From the NCBI GenBank assembly GCA_021731045.1, contig JAKFYE010000013.1, forward strand, positions 1 through 64,000: 64,000 nt of DNA. The letters are read 5' to 3'. The stretch comes from Bdellovibrionales bacterium. Its GTDB lineage: Bacteria > Bdellovibrionota > Bdellovibrionia > Bdellovibrionales > JAKFYE01. The position numbers and the translations under genes are program-made. The notes beneath the pieces are model-generated. The model did no database searches, was not told the DNA's origin, and worked only from the letters and a program-made list of their open reading frames with translations. Of this stretch, positions 26,989-36,493 are shown piece by piece. The stretch's first letter is position 1. Every line of letters starts with the position of its first letter.

Positions 26989-28017
26989 CTAAGATTTGAT
27001 TCGCAACTCGTTGCCGCGTTTATCAGTATTTTCAGGAACTAAAACATATTCCCCACGATAAAGATTGGGAGCTGGCCCCTCTTTATGAAGCCAGGAAAGG
27101 AATTCACGCTCTTCAGTTTGGCACACGAGCTGTCGGGTTTTACCATTTTCGACTAGTTGATCCCCTGTTAATCTACCCAATCGCGAAGATTGCGTCGAAG
27201 AGAGTTCCTTACGAATCGGATCAAAATTTGGTGCTTTGTCTTTTCGTGCGAGCAAATAAGAATACGTAATCGTAGAATTCTTCATCGGCAAATGAGCTTC
27301 AACCTCAGTCCACCATGAAGGGGGATCAAATTCGATACGGTCGTGACACCAATCTCGTCCACCTGAAAGGGGACAACGGGCTTGATGGGTACAAGGGGCC
27401 CAAATTGACCATCCCTTTTCAATAAGGCGGGTTCTTAAATTTGAGAGTCTCACAAAATCTTTTTGAGTCGAAGGCTCTAAAATCATCACGGCATCAAAAT
27501 CAAAAATCCATTTCGGAATATCTTTTAATTCATTCAACGAATAGGACATCGTAAGTACAGTTTTTTGATTTGGTATTTTTTTATAATCGTCGATGCGCTT
27601 ATACCACGAAAGCGGATGTGCTTGAAACGCCTTTAACTTTTTATGGAGTGCCACCGCAGAGTCTGAAGATTCAATGCAAGTTCCATTTTTAAGAATATTT
27701 TCTAAAGCAAAACTTGTCGTGCCGGGCCCACTTCCAAAATCAACATAAGAGTTAAGCCCCTCAAAAAATCCAAGCTTTTGCGCTTCATGTATCACAGACT
27801 GGATTCGGGCCACTCCCAAAGGTAAGAAATAACTGGCATAGGCTTCTATCGCCCCACTCGCGTTCCATGGCGTTTCTAATGATTGTGGATTTATAAAATA
27901 ATCGGAAAGCTTAAGAATGCTTTCGGAGAGTTTCTTTGCGGCTTCTAATGACTTGGTTGAATTAAGATATTCTAAAATAGAACTTTCGAGCTGCGGAGAA
28001 ATTCCAAATTTTCTCAT
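26989..28017 (-). CDS. Rsm22-family methyltransferase-like protein
   Basis: The 342-residue protein belongs to the Rsm22 group of ribosome-associated methyltransferase-like proteins. The Rossmann motif SYVDFGSGPGTTSFAL (SAM site) lies near residue 95. The downstream Cys cluster CTHQARCPLSGGRDWCHD matches the iron-sulfur motif of the family. It probably assists small-subunit assembly. It is the last gene of the operon running leftwards from 33348, nine bases after the FHA-GGDEF gene. Confidence 0.85.
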   Translation of the reverse strand: MRKFGISPQLESSILEYLNSTKSLEAAKKLSESILKLSDYFINPQSLETPWNASGAIEAYASYFLPLGVARIQSVIHEAQKLGFFEGLNSYVDFGSGPGTTSFALENILKNGTCIESSDSAVALHKKLKAFQAHPLSWYKRIDDYKKIPNQKTVLTMSYSLNELKDIPKWIFDFDAVMILEPSTQKDFVRLSNLRTRLIEKGWSIWAPCTHQARCPLSGGRDWCHDRIEFDPPSWWTEVEAHLPMKNSTITYSYLLARKDKAPNFDPIRKELSSTQSSRLGRLTGDQLVENGKTRQLVCQTEEREFLSWLHKEGPAPNLYRGEYVLVPENTDKRGNELRIKS

Positions 28018-28026
28018 AAGAAAAAC

Positions 28027-28956
28027 TTAAACCGCGGCAACACGATTTCGGCCAGCTTTTTTAGCTTTGTAGGCAGCTTGATCGGCTCTTTCAAATAATT
28101 CAGGCCATGAATTTGTACTGGCTTCTAAAGTCGCAACTCCTGCCGAGAGCGTAACCGGCAGCTTGCTTCCGTTATACATAAATTCGTTATTCTCAATAGT
28201 TTGACGAATGCGTTCGGCGACTTCTACTCCACGCTGGAGAGTTCCGCCAACTAGCAATAAACAAAATTCTTCTCCACCAAATCTAGCAAAAAAGTCGCCT
28301 TGACGGATCAAACGATTTTGTACAATTGAAGACACTTCACGCAATACGTAATCGCCCGCAGCGTGCCCGTAATTGTCATTCACTTTTTTAAAATGATCGA
28401 GATCAAAAACAATAACGGTCATTGGAGTTTCAGTGAGTTTTGCACGCCGAAAAACTTCTTCACCCGTGGCGTTCAAAGCCCCTTTATTGTATATTTGCGT
28501 CAACGGATCGAGTTGTGTACGATCGTAAGTACCTTTATTTGCAACGCTCTCGATGTTTCCTTTTTCAATAAATTTAAAAATAATATTTCCGAGTTTTAAT
28601 TGATCATTATTTTTTAATTTATGAGGTGTATTCGCAATCGTGAGCGAACCATTGACTTCGGTTCCGTTAGTCGAATTTAAATCTTCAAATTTAACTTCGT
28701 TATTCATGCCCAAAATAATGCGTGCATGTTTTTTACTGAGGCTACGATCATCGACAAAAATATGAGCTTCAACGACTCGGCCAATAAACATTTCAGATTT
28801 TGTAATCGGCCATTGTTTGCCCACCATGTGTGCGGGCCCCATAAGTAAAACTAACGCCGGAGGTGCGTTGACGACTTCGGTGAGTCGAACTTTAAGCGTG
28901 TCACCGCTTACAACATTTGTTTTATCATCATTACGCGAATCATCTGCTGCCGACAT
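28027..28956 (-). CDS. FHA-GGDEF diguanylate cyclase
   Basis: The 309-residue protein has an N-terminal FHA domain (about 40-110: FIGR, LSKKHARIIL, NSTNGTEVNG) and a C-terminal GGDEF domain (about 140-305). The catalytic motif is FGGEEF, an active variant, and RQGD five residues upstream is the feedback I-site. This is the same domain order as DgcB (Bd0742) of Bdellovibrio, which is needed for prey invasion. It should make c-di-GMP under control of phosphopeptide binding. It follows pgi by about 50 bases. Start ATG 28956; a GTG lies six bases earlier. Confidence 0.93.
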   Translation of the reverse strand: MSAADDSRNDDKTNVVSGDTLKVRLTEVVNAPPALVLLMGPAHMVGKQWPITKSEMFIGRVVEAHIFVDDRSLSKKHARIILGMNNEVKFEDLNSTNGTEVNGSLTIANTPHKLKNNDQLKLGNIIFKFIEKGNIESVANKGTYDRTQLDPLTQIYNKGALNATGEEVFRRAKLTETPMTVIVFDLDHFKKVNDNYGHAAGDYVLREVSSIVQNRLIRQGDFFARFGGEEFCLLLVGGTLQRGVEVAERIRQTIENNEFMYNGSKLPVTLSAGVATLEASTNSWPELFERADQAAYKAKKAGRNRVAAV

Positions 28957-29010
28957 GGACACCAGTATACGAAAAATGTATGGCTCTGTCCAAAGAACGC
29001 TAAAAAAACT

Positions 29011-30222
29011 CTACTGAGAAAGAATCTGCATAGCTAGCCGTTTGCCTAGCTCCACTCCAGGTTGATCAAATGCATCAATATCTAATGACTCTGCAACTCC
29101 CGCCACAAGCATTTCAAAAAATTGAAAGAGAAAGCCTAGAGACTTAGGACTCAAATCGACAATTACAAGTTCTAATGAATGTATACCTTCAGCCTTGAGG
29201 GCTTGTTGCGTCGCCAGTCTTTCGGCTTTCAAGATAGCACCCAGAGTCTTACCGTTGATAAAATCTGGCAGCCCTATCACGTTGGTAATCACATCGCCGG
29301 CTTGTTCAACAGATTCTATTCCTATAAAAAAAATAAATTTATCTCGTGCACCATCCATTACCTGCTGCAAAATAGAATGTTGATCGTTAGCCCCGACCAA
29401 GGCAAGAGGCGTACTCACTTGCGGAGCAAGACTCGCCTCGCGCGTAAGGCGTTTAGCCAAACTTTCTGCCCATAACTGTTGAACCCAACCTCCAAAATGA
29501 GAAAGTAAATCAGAATAACTCCAAAAAACTGTAATCCATTCATTTTTTTTGAAACTTGTCAGGACTTGCGCGACAACTTTAGCCAAAGTCTCGGTCTGTG
29601 CGAGAGCCTCTTGCGCCCCGGAGCGAAGCTCATCTGTTGAAACACCTAAAAATGCCGTCGGAATAATTCCCACCGGTGTCAAAACTGAGTAACGCCCACC
29701 CACGTTCTTAGGAATATGGAAAATCGGAACCTGATGGCTTCTCGCCCAGTCGGTTAAAGGATTATTGCCAGGGTCTGAGACCACTGTGAAATGTTTTGCG
29801 TAATCTGATTCTTTATAGTGTGTTAATAATAATGTTAATTGCGCCAGCGTCTCTAACGTTTTACCGCTCTTTGAGATGACAAGCCAATGGGCATCTCCAA
29901 AATTTCCTATACGTTTAAGATTCAACGAGAAACTGATCGGATCAACATTTTCAAAAAACACAATTTGGTTCTGTGTTTCAGCTGATAAAAACTGTTGAAT
30001 GACTTTCGGGCCTAGGGAGCTTCCGCCAATTCCTATAAGTCCCAGCGTCGAAAAACTTTGTGCTAATTTATGTCCATGCGCGGTGGCACTCGACCACATT
30101 TCGTCCATAAAAACGGTCTGCATAAAACCGCTAGAGGTTAAGTTTTTTAAATTCTGAACGGCGACATTCGCTTTTTGAATTGCGACTGCATCAGCCGTGC
30201 GATGGACAGACATTTTTAGCAT
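29011..30222 (-). CDS. pgi: Glucose-6-phosphate isomerase (short form)
   Basis: The protein interconverts glucose-6-phosphate and fructose-6-phosphate. The paired SIS domains show LGLIGIGGSSLGPKVIQQ (residues 62-79), WLVISKSGKTLETLAQL and GGRYSVLTPVGIIP. The active-site Glu region is QQLWAESLAKRL. With 403 residues it is much shorter than the 550-residue E. coli enzyme and matches the short bacterial form. It lies 12 bases after a phosphoesterase gene and before a diguanylate cyclase gene. Confidence 0.93.
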   Translation of the reverse strand: MLKMSVHRTADAVAIQKANVAVQNLKNLTSSGFMQTVFMDEMWSSATAHGHKLAQSFSTLGLIGIGGSSLGPKVIQQFLSAETQNQIVFFENVDPISFSLNLKRIGNFGDAHWLVISKSGKTLETLAQLTLLLTHYKESDYAKHFTVVSDPGNNPLTDWARSHQVPIFHIPKNVGGRYSVLTPVGIIPTAFLGVSTDELRSGAQEALAQTETLAKVVAQVLTSFKKNEWITVFWSYSDLLSHFGGWVQQLWAESLAKRLTREASLAPQVSTPLALVGANDQHSILQQVMDGARDKFIFFIGIESVEQAGDVITNVIGLPDFINGKTLGAILKAERLATQQALKAEGIHSLELVIVDLSPKSLGFLFQFFEMLVAGVAESLDIDAFDQPGVELGKRLAMQILSQ

Positions 30223-30234
30223 TGATAAAATCCC

Positions 30235-31341
30235 TTATGAAACGTCAACGTCTTCTTCGATACGATGAAAGCCACGCCATTCTTTAAGCCGACCTTGTGG
30301 GCGAAGCTGCACTCGCGTCCCTTCAGCTACAGGTTCTGTTTCAGCAGGGTATTCGATGTATACGTACGTTAATTTTGTTACTTTTCCTAAAGTAGGAATA
30401 TCAAGAGAAGTGAGTTCTGTCCAAGTTCCTGTGTTAAAATATTCCTTACCCAACCATTGACGGTACTGATATACGTGGCTGTGACCAAAGATAACGGTAT
30501 GCACACGCTCATCGTCGAGAATTTTGCGAGCAGCATAACTTAAATCAGGAAAGATGGCTCCTTCGATAAAGATCGCGAGCAATCGCTTCCAGGGCCAGTG
30601 GCGCCGAGCATCAAGCCCCAACATCGCTCGCAGAAAAAACCATATCAACTTCAAACTCGTTTTGATCGTAAAGCGGGTGTCTTGTAAGAGTCCCCAACGA
30701 AAGCTGGCTTTAAACGGACGAACCTTATCAATAAATGGATTTTCTAATTTAATTTTTAAAACAAAATCGACAAAAAAATGTGAGCCGAACGGGAGATTTA
30801 GAATTCGTTCAGGCAAATTCTTTTTTAAAAAGAATTTTTTAGGATCAATGCGATTGGCGGCTTCATACATATGTCCATGTTCAATGTGCACACCATCAAA
30901 AAAGTATACGATGTTTTTATAACGGACCGATGTACCTAAAACTTCATTCAGATACGTCTGTGTAGATGGCCAGAGCATACATTGATCGTGATTGCCCACT
31001 ACGTACGTAACGGAGTTTCTTCCGTTTGCTAAAAATTTACGAATAGATTGAAAAAACTTAGGGTGACCTTCAACGATACGGACTAACTTTTCAAGAGAAA
31101 TACTTTCCGTAATAACCGTTAAAAAATGTCCGCGATAGTCAATTTGGAGAAAATTAAAAATATCACCATTAAGTATAAGCTCGACTTCAGAATCAGCAAA
31201 CTCGCCGCTGGTATAATAATTTAAAAACTCTGAAAACTTATCATCATAATAAAACTCTTCGAGGGAGTTAATCTTTCCTCCCTCTAGAAGTTTTCCAACT
31301 CCGAGATGTAAATCACTGACGACAAGTTTAATTTTTCTCAT
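30235..31341 (-). CDS. Calcineurin-type metallophosphoesterase
   Basis: The metal-binding motifs of the family are all present: VVSDLHLGVG (residues 7-16), LILNGDIFNFL, YVVGNHDQCML, EHGHMYEAAN and VIFGHSHVYQ. The layout is like LpxH/UDP-diacylglucosamine hydrolases and related phosphatases, with a ~70-residue insertion containing basic residues after the EHGH motif. The 368-residue length is long for LpxH. It belongs to the operon of GGDEF, pgi and FHA-GGDEF genes, so it may act on a nucleotide or lipid phosphate. The substrate is not known. Confidence 0.85.
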   Translation of the reverse strand: MRKIKLVVSDLHLGVGKLLEGGKINSLEEFYYDDKFSEFLNYYTSGEFADSEVELILNGDIFNFLQIDYRGHFLTVITESISLEKLVRIVEGHPKFFQSIRKFLANGRNSVTYVVGNHDQCMLWPSTQTYLNEVLGTSVRYKNIVYFFDGVHIEHGHMYEAANRIDPKKFFLKKNLPERILNLPFGSHFFVDFVLKIKLENPFIDKVRPFKASFRWGLLQDTRFTIKTSLKLIWFFLRAMLGLDARRHWPWKRLLAIFIEGAIFPDLSYAARKILDDERVHTVIFGHSHVYQYRQWLGKEYFNTGTWTELTSLDIPTLGKVTKLTYVYIEYPAETEPVAEGTRVQLRPQGRLKEWRGFHRIEEDVDVS

Positions 31342-31353
31342 AACTTTTAGCGC

Positions 31354-32211
31354 CTAGCTCGCCACATTCACAATATTGCGGCTTTTATTTTTTCCTTCAT
31401 ACATGGCTTCATCAGCCATACGGAGTATATCTTCTTTTGTTTTTGCATGCTCGGGAAATGAGGCGACCCCGATGCTTAACGTTATGTGGACGCGGTGGTT
31501 TTCTACCGTAAATATCGTACTTTCTACTTGCTTACGAATACGTTCCCCGACGGCGAGTGCAGACTCTTTATTTGTTCCAATTAATAGTAAAATGAACTCA
31601 TCTCCTCCGTAACGAAATCCATAATCCATAATCCGAATATTTTGAGTTAATATTTTTGAGATCTGATAAAGCAGTTGGGACCCCACGAGATGTCCCTTGT
31701 TGTCATTGACGTTCTTAAAGTGATCAATATCGATAAATAGCGTTGAAAAATGTGTGCGAGAGCGTTCGGATCTTCGAATCTCTTTATCAAGCACCATATG
31801 AAGATATCTTTGATTGTAAAGTTGTGTCACGTCATCTTGAAACGCCAGCTCCTTTGCCGCAGATAATTTAACGGCTGACTGATAGAGCCCTGAAACTATT
31901 TTTTCTATTAACGGCCATTCTGTAGGTATATCGGGAGTTGGTTTGAACGCTTTTTTTACTCGCGAAAGAATTACGAATGCAATCGTGGCTCCGTGATTAT
32001 CAAATATGTGTAAAGAGTCTCGTAAACGGATAGGAACCTGGACCACGACCGGAGCCGCAACCCATGTCACCTTAACATCTCCAAAAAAAACTTGCAGCGC
32101 TTTACTTGCACGTTTATCAAACGTCTCTTTATCAAGACCAGATAGAGTTTTAATCAAATTTGCAATTTCATTAGGGACTATCGAATTTTCCCTTTTCCTT
32201 GGGAGTTTCAT
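31354..32211 (-). CDS. GGDEF diguanylate cyclase
   Basis: The 285-residue protein has an unrecognised N-terminal domain (1-~115, perhaps GAF-like) and a GGDEF domain (about 120-280) with the intact catalytic motif FRYGGDEF. RIMD five residues before it is the product-inhibition I-site. The start region DDVTQLYNQRYLHMVL and IDIDHFKNVND are typical. It should synthesise c-di-GMP. The gene follows the coiled-coil gene by 21 bases and precedes the phosphoesterase by 12. Confidence 0.92.
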   Translation of the reverse strand: MKLPRKRENSIVPNEIANLIKTLSGLDKETFDKRASKALQVFFGDVKVTWVAAPVVVQVPIRLRDSLHIFDNHGATIAFVILSRVKKAFKPTPDIPTEWPLIEKIVSGLYQSAVKLSAAKELAFQDDVTQLYNQRYLHMVLDKEIRRSERSRTHFSTLFIDIDHFKNVNDNKGHLVGSQLLYQISKILTQNIRIMDYGFRYGGDEFILLLIGTNKESALAVGERIRKQVESTIFTVENHRVHITLSIGVASFPEHAKTKEDILRMADEAMYEGKNKSRNIVNVAS

Positions 32212-32232
32212 AAATTTCCTTATAATACTTAT

Positions 32233-33348
32233 CTAGTCTGCTTTTTTAAGGGGCGTCGCTTCATGCTCGTCACCTTCTAGCATCGAGAGTGCTAAACGTA
32301 GTGCCTTAACGGTACGACGCACACGTTCTCGATTGTCATCTAATATACGATTTAACTCTTTACCCTTAGTTCTGTAATTTTCTAATTCATAATTTAATTG
32401 ATCAATTTTGCGTTTAAGATCCAAAACTATCTCATCTTTATTTTTTATGACCGCTTGGCTCTCAAGTTTAATAAGCTCGAGACGGTTTTCAAGTTCACGC
32501 TCTCGAACTCTAATTTTTTTAAGATCTCCGCTCAGACGTGTTTCTAATTGTTCAATTTTAATCTTTGCACGATTGAGCTCTTCATTTTTCGTCATCATAC
32601 TAGTTCTTAAGATGATCAGCTCTTCGTTGTAAATTTCTTGCTTTTCTTTGGTGGTGTGCTCAACGCGTTCCAACTGAGCATGAAGATCTTCGCTGCGATT
32701 TTTTAATGTTTCGCCTGCAGCTAGTAACTCTTCGTTCTCGGCTCTTAAACTGTCGACACTTTTTTCAAGCTCTAAAATTCTTTCTTGAGCAATGCGCAGA
32801 TGATCCGACTGCACAAGCGAGGCTTCTGCCGTGAGAATAAGCTCTGAGCTTGCGCGCTTCGCACGCGGAGCAACTGGCTCTGATTTTTTTTGTTCTTCAA
32901 TCGGCTCAACCGGTGAAATATGTGAACGAGTCGAGAAAAAATGAGAAATTTCTTCGACGCCCGAATCTTCTTCCATCATAACGGGCGTTAGATGGTCTTT
33001 TGAATTTTTCTTTGGCACGTCTTCCATTCGCGCGCCGATCCCTCTCTGAATATTTATTCCGAAGACACTCTTGTTACCGTCGATTTCTATTCGTTCGCTA
33101 CTTTCTTTGTTCTGCGTTTCAGATAAAGACGTTGGCCTATCAGGCAATCCTTTTGGTAACGCAAGTGTAGGATCTGCATCTTGCTCTTTAGATTTATCTG
33201 AAGGTCTATTTGTGGCTTTTGGCTTGTGTTTTGGATCCGATGTGACAACCGTCGCCTTAGGATCTGGAGAAAATGAGTCCTCATTCTCGTCACCCATGAC
33301 AAGATCTGCAAGTTCTGTTGATAAATCGACCTTTTTGTTTTTACTCAT
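32233..33348 (-). CDS. Long coiled-coil protein
   Basis: The N-terminal 170 residues are disordered and Ser/Asp/Lys rich. Residues ~185-345 form a continuous heptad-rich coiled coil (for example RILELEKSVDSLRAENEELL). No membrane segment or known domain is visible. It is the first gene of the c-di-GMP operon and could be a scaffold or localisation factor for the cyclase encoded next to it. That role is only inferred from position. Confidence 0.8.
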   Translation of the reverse strand: MSKNKKVDLSTELADLVMGDENEDSFSPDPKATVVTSDPKHKPKATNRPSDKSKEQDADPTLALPKGLPDRPTSLSETQNKESSERIEIDGNKSVFGINIQRGIGARMEDVPKKNSKDHLTPVMMEEDSGVEEISHFFSTRSHISPVEPIEEQKKSEPVAPRAKRASSELILTAEASLVQSDHLRIAQERILELEKSVDSLRAENEELLAAGETLKNRSEDLHAQLERVEHTTKEKQEIYNEELIILRTSMMTKNEELNRAKIKIEQLETRLSGDLKKIRVRERELENRLELIKLESQAVIKNKDEIVLDLKRKIDQLNYELENYRTKGKELNRILDDNRERVRRTVKALRLALSMLEGDEHEATPLKKAD

Positions 33349-33505
33349 TTTCAGTTAACATTTCGGAATGATTGAATAATGAGTTAAGCAAACCTGCGTC
33401 GAACTCGACCAACGGCGGGGGGCTCAAAAGCTTATTGCCTGATATTCGACATCAAACCTTAAGCCCTGGTCTTTAGTCGCAGACGGCGCTTCGTTGTTTA
33501 AAGTG

Positions 33506-34411
33506 TTAAAGAGTAATAACTTTAAGAAATTCTTGCTTACGAGTCTCAAAATCTGAAGCTGTCAGTGAACGTAATCGGTTTAGACCAAAATCTTGAATCG
33601 TAAAACTCGCCATCACCGTTCCGGAGAGACAGGCCTGTTTTAATTTTTCAGTACTTAAAGATTGGTTCGTTTTTGCCAGGTAACCCATGAGTCCACCCGC
33701 AAACGTGTCACCCGCTCCCGTCGGATCAATGACCTCAGGAACTGGCATAGCAGGAAGAATAAAATAACCTTCATGTGTAGCCATCACAAACCCATACTCG
33801 CCTCTTTTAATCACCACGGCCTTAGGCCCCATTCTTAAAATTTCTTTTGAGGCCGCAATAGCATTCGTCGTTCGCGTGAGAAGTTTACTTTCGTTTTCGT
33901 TAATGGTGAGCAAATCAACACGCTCAATGACTTTCAGCAAAGAATTTTTTTTGATGTCGATCCATAAATTCATCGTGTCGCTCGCCACAAGTTTTGGAGA
34001 TTTCACTTGATTGAGCACGCTGATTTGCAAATCGGGGTCTATATTGGCGAGAAAAACATAATCACATTTTTTATGAGCCTCTGAAAGTTGCGGATCAAAA
34101 TCAGCAAAAACATTTAAAGCTGTTTCAATCGTGACGGCTTCGTTTAAATCACCCTTGTACGAACCTTCCCAATGAAATGTCTTACCTGAAACTCTTTGCA
34201 TACCGGTAACATCGACACCTTTATCGGCCAAAAGACGAATGTCAGCTTCATCATAATCTTGGCCTACAACGCCGATCACATGTACTTGTGCAAACTGAGA
34301 AGCCGCGACAGAAAAATAATTCGCCGAACCCCCTAAAATACGATCCGCGCGCCCTGAAGGTGTTGAAATTGTATCGTAAGCAAGACTGCCCACTACCAGA
34401 ATATCCGACAT
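33506..34411 (-). CDS. PfkB-family sugar kinase
   Basis: The 301-residue protein shows the N-terminal GGSANYFSVAASQFA and the catalytic DPTGAGDTFAGGLMGYLA (about 233-250) of ribokinase-type kinases. The substrate could be a sugar or a nucleoside (adenosine- or ribokinase-like); the sequence alone does not decide. It starts 24 bases after rlmN ends, probably in the same transcript. Confidence 0.87.
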   Translation of the reverse strand: MSDILVVGSLAYDTISTPSGRADRILGGSANYFSVAASQFAQVHVIGVVGQDYDEADIRLLADKGVDVTGMQRVSGKTFHWEGSYKGDLNEAVTIETALNVFADFDPQLSEAHKKCDYVFLANIDPDLQISVLNQVKSPKLVASDTMNLWIDIKKNSLLKVIERVDLLTINENESKLLTRTTNAIAASKEILRMGPKAVVIKRGEYGFVMATHEGYFILPAMPVPEVIDPTGAGDTFAGGLMGYLAKTNQSLSTEKLKQACLSGTVMASFTIQDFGLNRLRSLTASDFETRKQEFLKVITL

Positions 34412-34435
34412 AAGTTCCTCCCGAAGGAGTGAACA

Positions 34436-35500
34436 TTAGGTCATTGCGGATTGAAGATCAAGTTTCTCGGGATGGCCTTCAAATTTGGAACGCAATTGGC
34501 CACAGGCCGCGTAGATATCACGCCCCATTGTTTTACGCCTTAAAACATGAACACCGATATCCATCAACTCATGATGAAACGCGACGATGGTGTCTTCATC
34601 GGGCCGTTCAAATCCTGAATCAGGATGCTCGTTAAACGGAATAATATTAATTTTGCAAGGAATGCCACGTACAACTTTTTTGAGTCGTCGCGCGTCCTCG
34701 ATAGAATCTGTCACACCTTTTAAAAGCACATATTCAAATGTAACTTTGTCTCCGGTTTCTTCTGTATAGTCTTTACACGCGGCTAAGAGCTGATCCATGT
34801 TCCATTTTTTATTGATCGGCATAACAAAGTCGCGAACTTCATTGGTCGTCGCATTTAAACTTACGGCCAAACGCACTTTATTTTTTGCCACTAGCGGAAT
34901 CATATCTACGAGCCCAGACGTCGAAACCGTTACCCGACGACGAGAAAAATTAAAACCCCACGGTGAGTGAATCACTTCGACCATTTTAAAAACGGCCTCA
35001 GGATTATCAAGTGGTTCGCCCATTCCCATAAACACAACATTCGTGATGCGTTGGTCGCCCTTTATAGCTTTGTCGGCTTGAACAAATTGGCCAACAATTT
35101 CTGCGGCCGTCATACGACGTTGCATTTTTTGTTTACCAGTAAAACAAAAACGACAACCCATGTTACAGCCCACTTCAGAAGACACGCATAAAGTTAGACG
35201 ATCTTCAGACGGAATTAGCACGGCTTCGACGGTTTTGCCTCCGCCCACATCAAACAAAAATTTTCGCGTGCCATCGGTACTGATAAGATCTTGAACAATC
35301 AATGGCAGATCAAATGTAAAAATATTAGGAAGTTCCGCGCGGAATGTTTTAGAAAGATCGGTCATCTGTTCAAAATCAGTGACTCCGCGTTGATAGACCC
35401 ATTGAAATAGTTGTTGAGCACGGAACTTTTCTTTTCCGTATTTTTTGAGGATCTCTTTGAGATCTTCAAGGCTTTGTCCAAAAAAATTAACTTTTTCCAT
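34436..35500 (-). CDS. rlmN: 23S rRNA/tRNA adenine-C2 methyltransferase
   Basis: RlmN methylates A2503 of 23S rRNA and A37 of some tRNAs by a radical SAM reaction. The cluster motif CNMGCRFCFTG supplies the three cysteines. The C-terminal methylated Cys lies in YAACGQL near residue 338. GMGEPLDN and SLNATTNEVRD are further family marks. The length of 354 residues is normal. Confidence 0.96.
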   Translation of the reverse strand: MEKVNFFGQSLEDLKEILKKYGKEKFRAQQLFQWVYQRGVTDFEQMTDLSKTFRAELPNIFTFDLPLIVQDLISTDGTRKFLFDVGGGKTVEAVLIPSEDRLTLCVSSEVGCNMGCRFCFTGKQKMQRRMTAAEIVGQFVQADKAIKGDQRITNVVFMGMGEPLDNPEAVFKMVEVIHSPWGFNFSRRRVTVSTSGLVDMIPLVAKNKVRLAVSLNATTNEVRDFVMPINKKWNMDQLLAACKDYTEETGDKVTFEYVLLKGVTDSIEDARRLKKVVRGIPCKINIIPFNEHPDSGFERPDEDTIVAFHHELMDIGVHVLRRKTMGRDIYAACGQLRSKFEGHPEKLDLQSAMT

Positions 35501-35632
35501 GCTCTTCCAAGGGTCAAGATCAGGTCAATGTAAGGCCCACGATATAACACAAGAGGACAAGCGATTGCACGAAAGATTTTAGTAGTAAGTTCGCGTAGTT
35601 ATATATTAAATGAGGGGCAAAAAGGGGGCCCT

Positions 35633-36478
35633 ATGTTCAAACTGTTGTTTACTCTACTATTTTTTGTATCTGCACACGCACTTGCTGAGCCAAAATTGGC
35701 GCAAATCTTCAAAAATAAAAAGCCGATTATTGGCGTGGTAAATTTACCAAATCTTCCGGGCCAAAAGAATTTCACCAATATGAATGAGGCAGTGGCTAAT
35801 GCTTTAAGCGAAATGACGATTCTAGAAGAAGAAGGCGTCGACGGGGTTATTTTTGAAAATCCTGATGGTGATATACCCTCAAATCCTGAAACCATCGCGG
35901 CCATGACCGTAATTGTGACGAAAGCCATGCAAAAAGCAAAAACCATCGTCGTCGGTGTTGAGGTTTTATGGCACGACCCACTTGCGTCTCTTGCAATTGC
36001 AAAAGCCACCGGCGCCAAATTTATTCGTACTGATTTTTTTGCCGATAAAATGATGGCGGATAAACAGCTTATTAATGAAAAACCAAAGCGAATCACAGAT
36101 TATCGAACTAAGATCGGCGCTGACAACGTTTTGATTCTCGCGGATGTGCAAGTTAAATACGGCGTGATGATCGACAAAAACAAAACGATGACCCAATCTG
36201 TAAACGACGCACTTGCAGGTAAATGTGATGCGGTCGTCGTGACAGGTAGAAAATCAGGAGTTCCACCCGAAGTCGATAAAGTCAAAGAGGTCAAAGCCGC
36301 GACTGGTTTAGATAACGACGTGGTTTTAGGTTCTGGCACTTCGGTCGAGAATGTTGCCGAACTTCTCAGTATTGCCGACGCCGCGATTGTCGGAACTTCA
36401 ATTTCTACAAAAACAGGCGGAGTGCTCGTACGAGAGAAAGTTCGAGCCTATATGGATGCGGTAAAAAAACTTCGCTGA
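35633..36478 (+). CDS. BtpA/SgcQ-family protein with a signal peptide
   Basis: The 281-residue protein has an N-terminal signal peptide (residues 1-18, cleavage near HALAEP) followed by the full BtpA/SgcQ TIM-barrel: IGVVNLPNLPGQ, VDGVIFENPDGD, LADVQVKYGV, VTGRKSGVPP, VLGSGTSVENVAEL, DAAIVGTSI. Cyanobacterial BtpA affects photosystem I stability and SgcQ is a sugar-operon protein; both are cytoplasmic. Export would be unusual. It stands alone, divergent from rlmN and convergent with the heptose kinase gene. The reaction is unknown. Confidence 0.82.
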   Translation: MFKLLFTLLFFVSAHALAEPKLAQIFKNKKPIIGVVNLPNLPGQKNFTNMNEAVANALSEMTILEEEGVDGVIFENPDGDIPSNPETIAAMTVIVTKAMQKAKTIVVGVEVLWHDPLASLAIAKATGAKFIRTDFFADKMMADKQLINEKPKRITDYRTKIGADNVLILADVQVKYGVMIDKNKTMTQSVNDALAGKCDAVVVTGRKSGVPPEVDKVKEVKAATGLDNDVVLGSGTSVENVAELLSIADAAIVGTSISTKTGGVLVREKVRAYMDAVKKLR

Positions 36479-36493
36479 TTTATTTTTTAGAAA

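Noticed and set aside
35599-36096. 165-codon frame opposite the BtpA-family gene
   Set aside because: Its codons mirror a well-supported gene on the other strand; it has no domain and no start signal.
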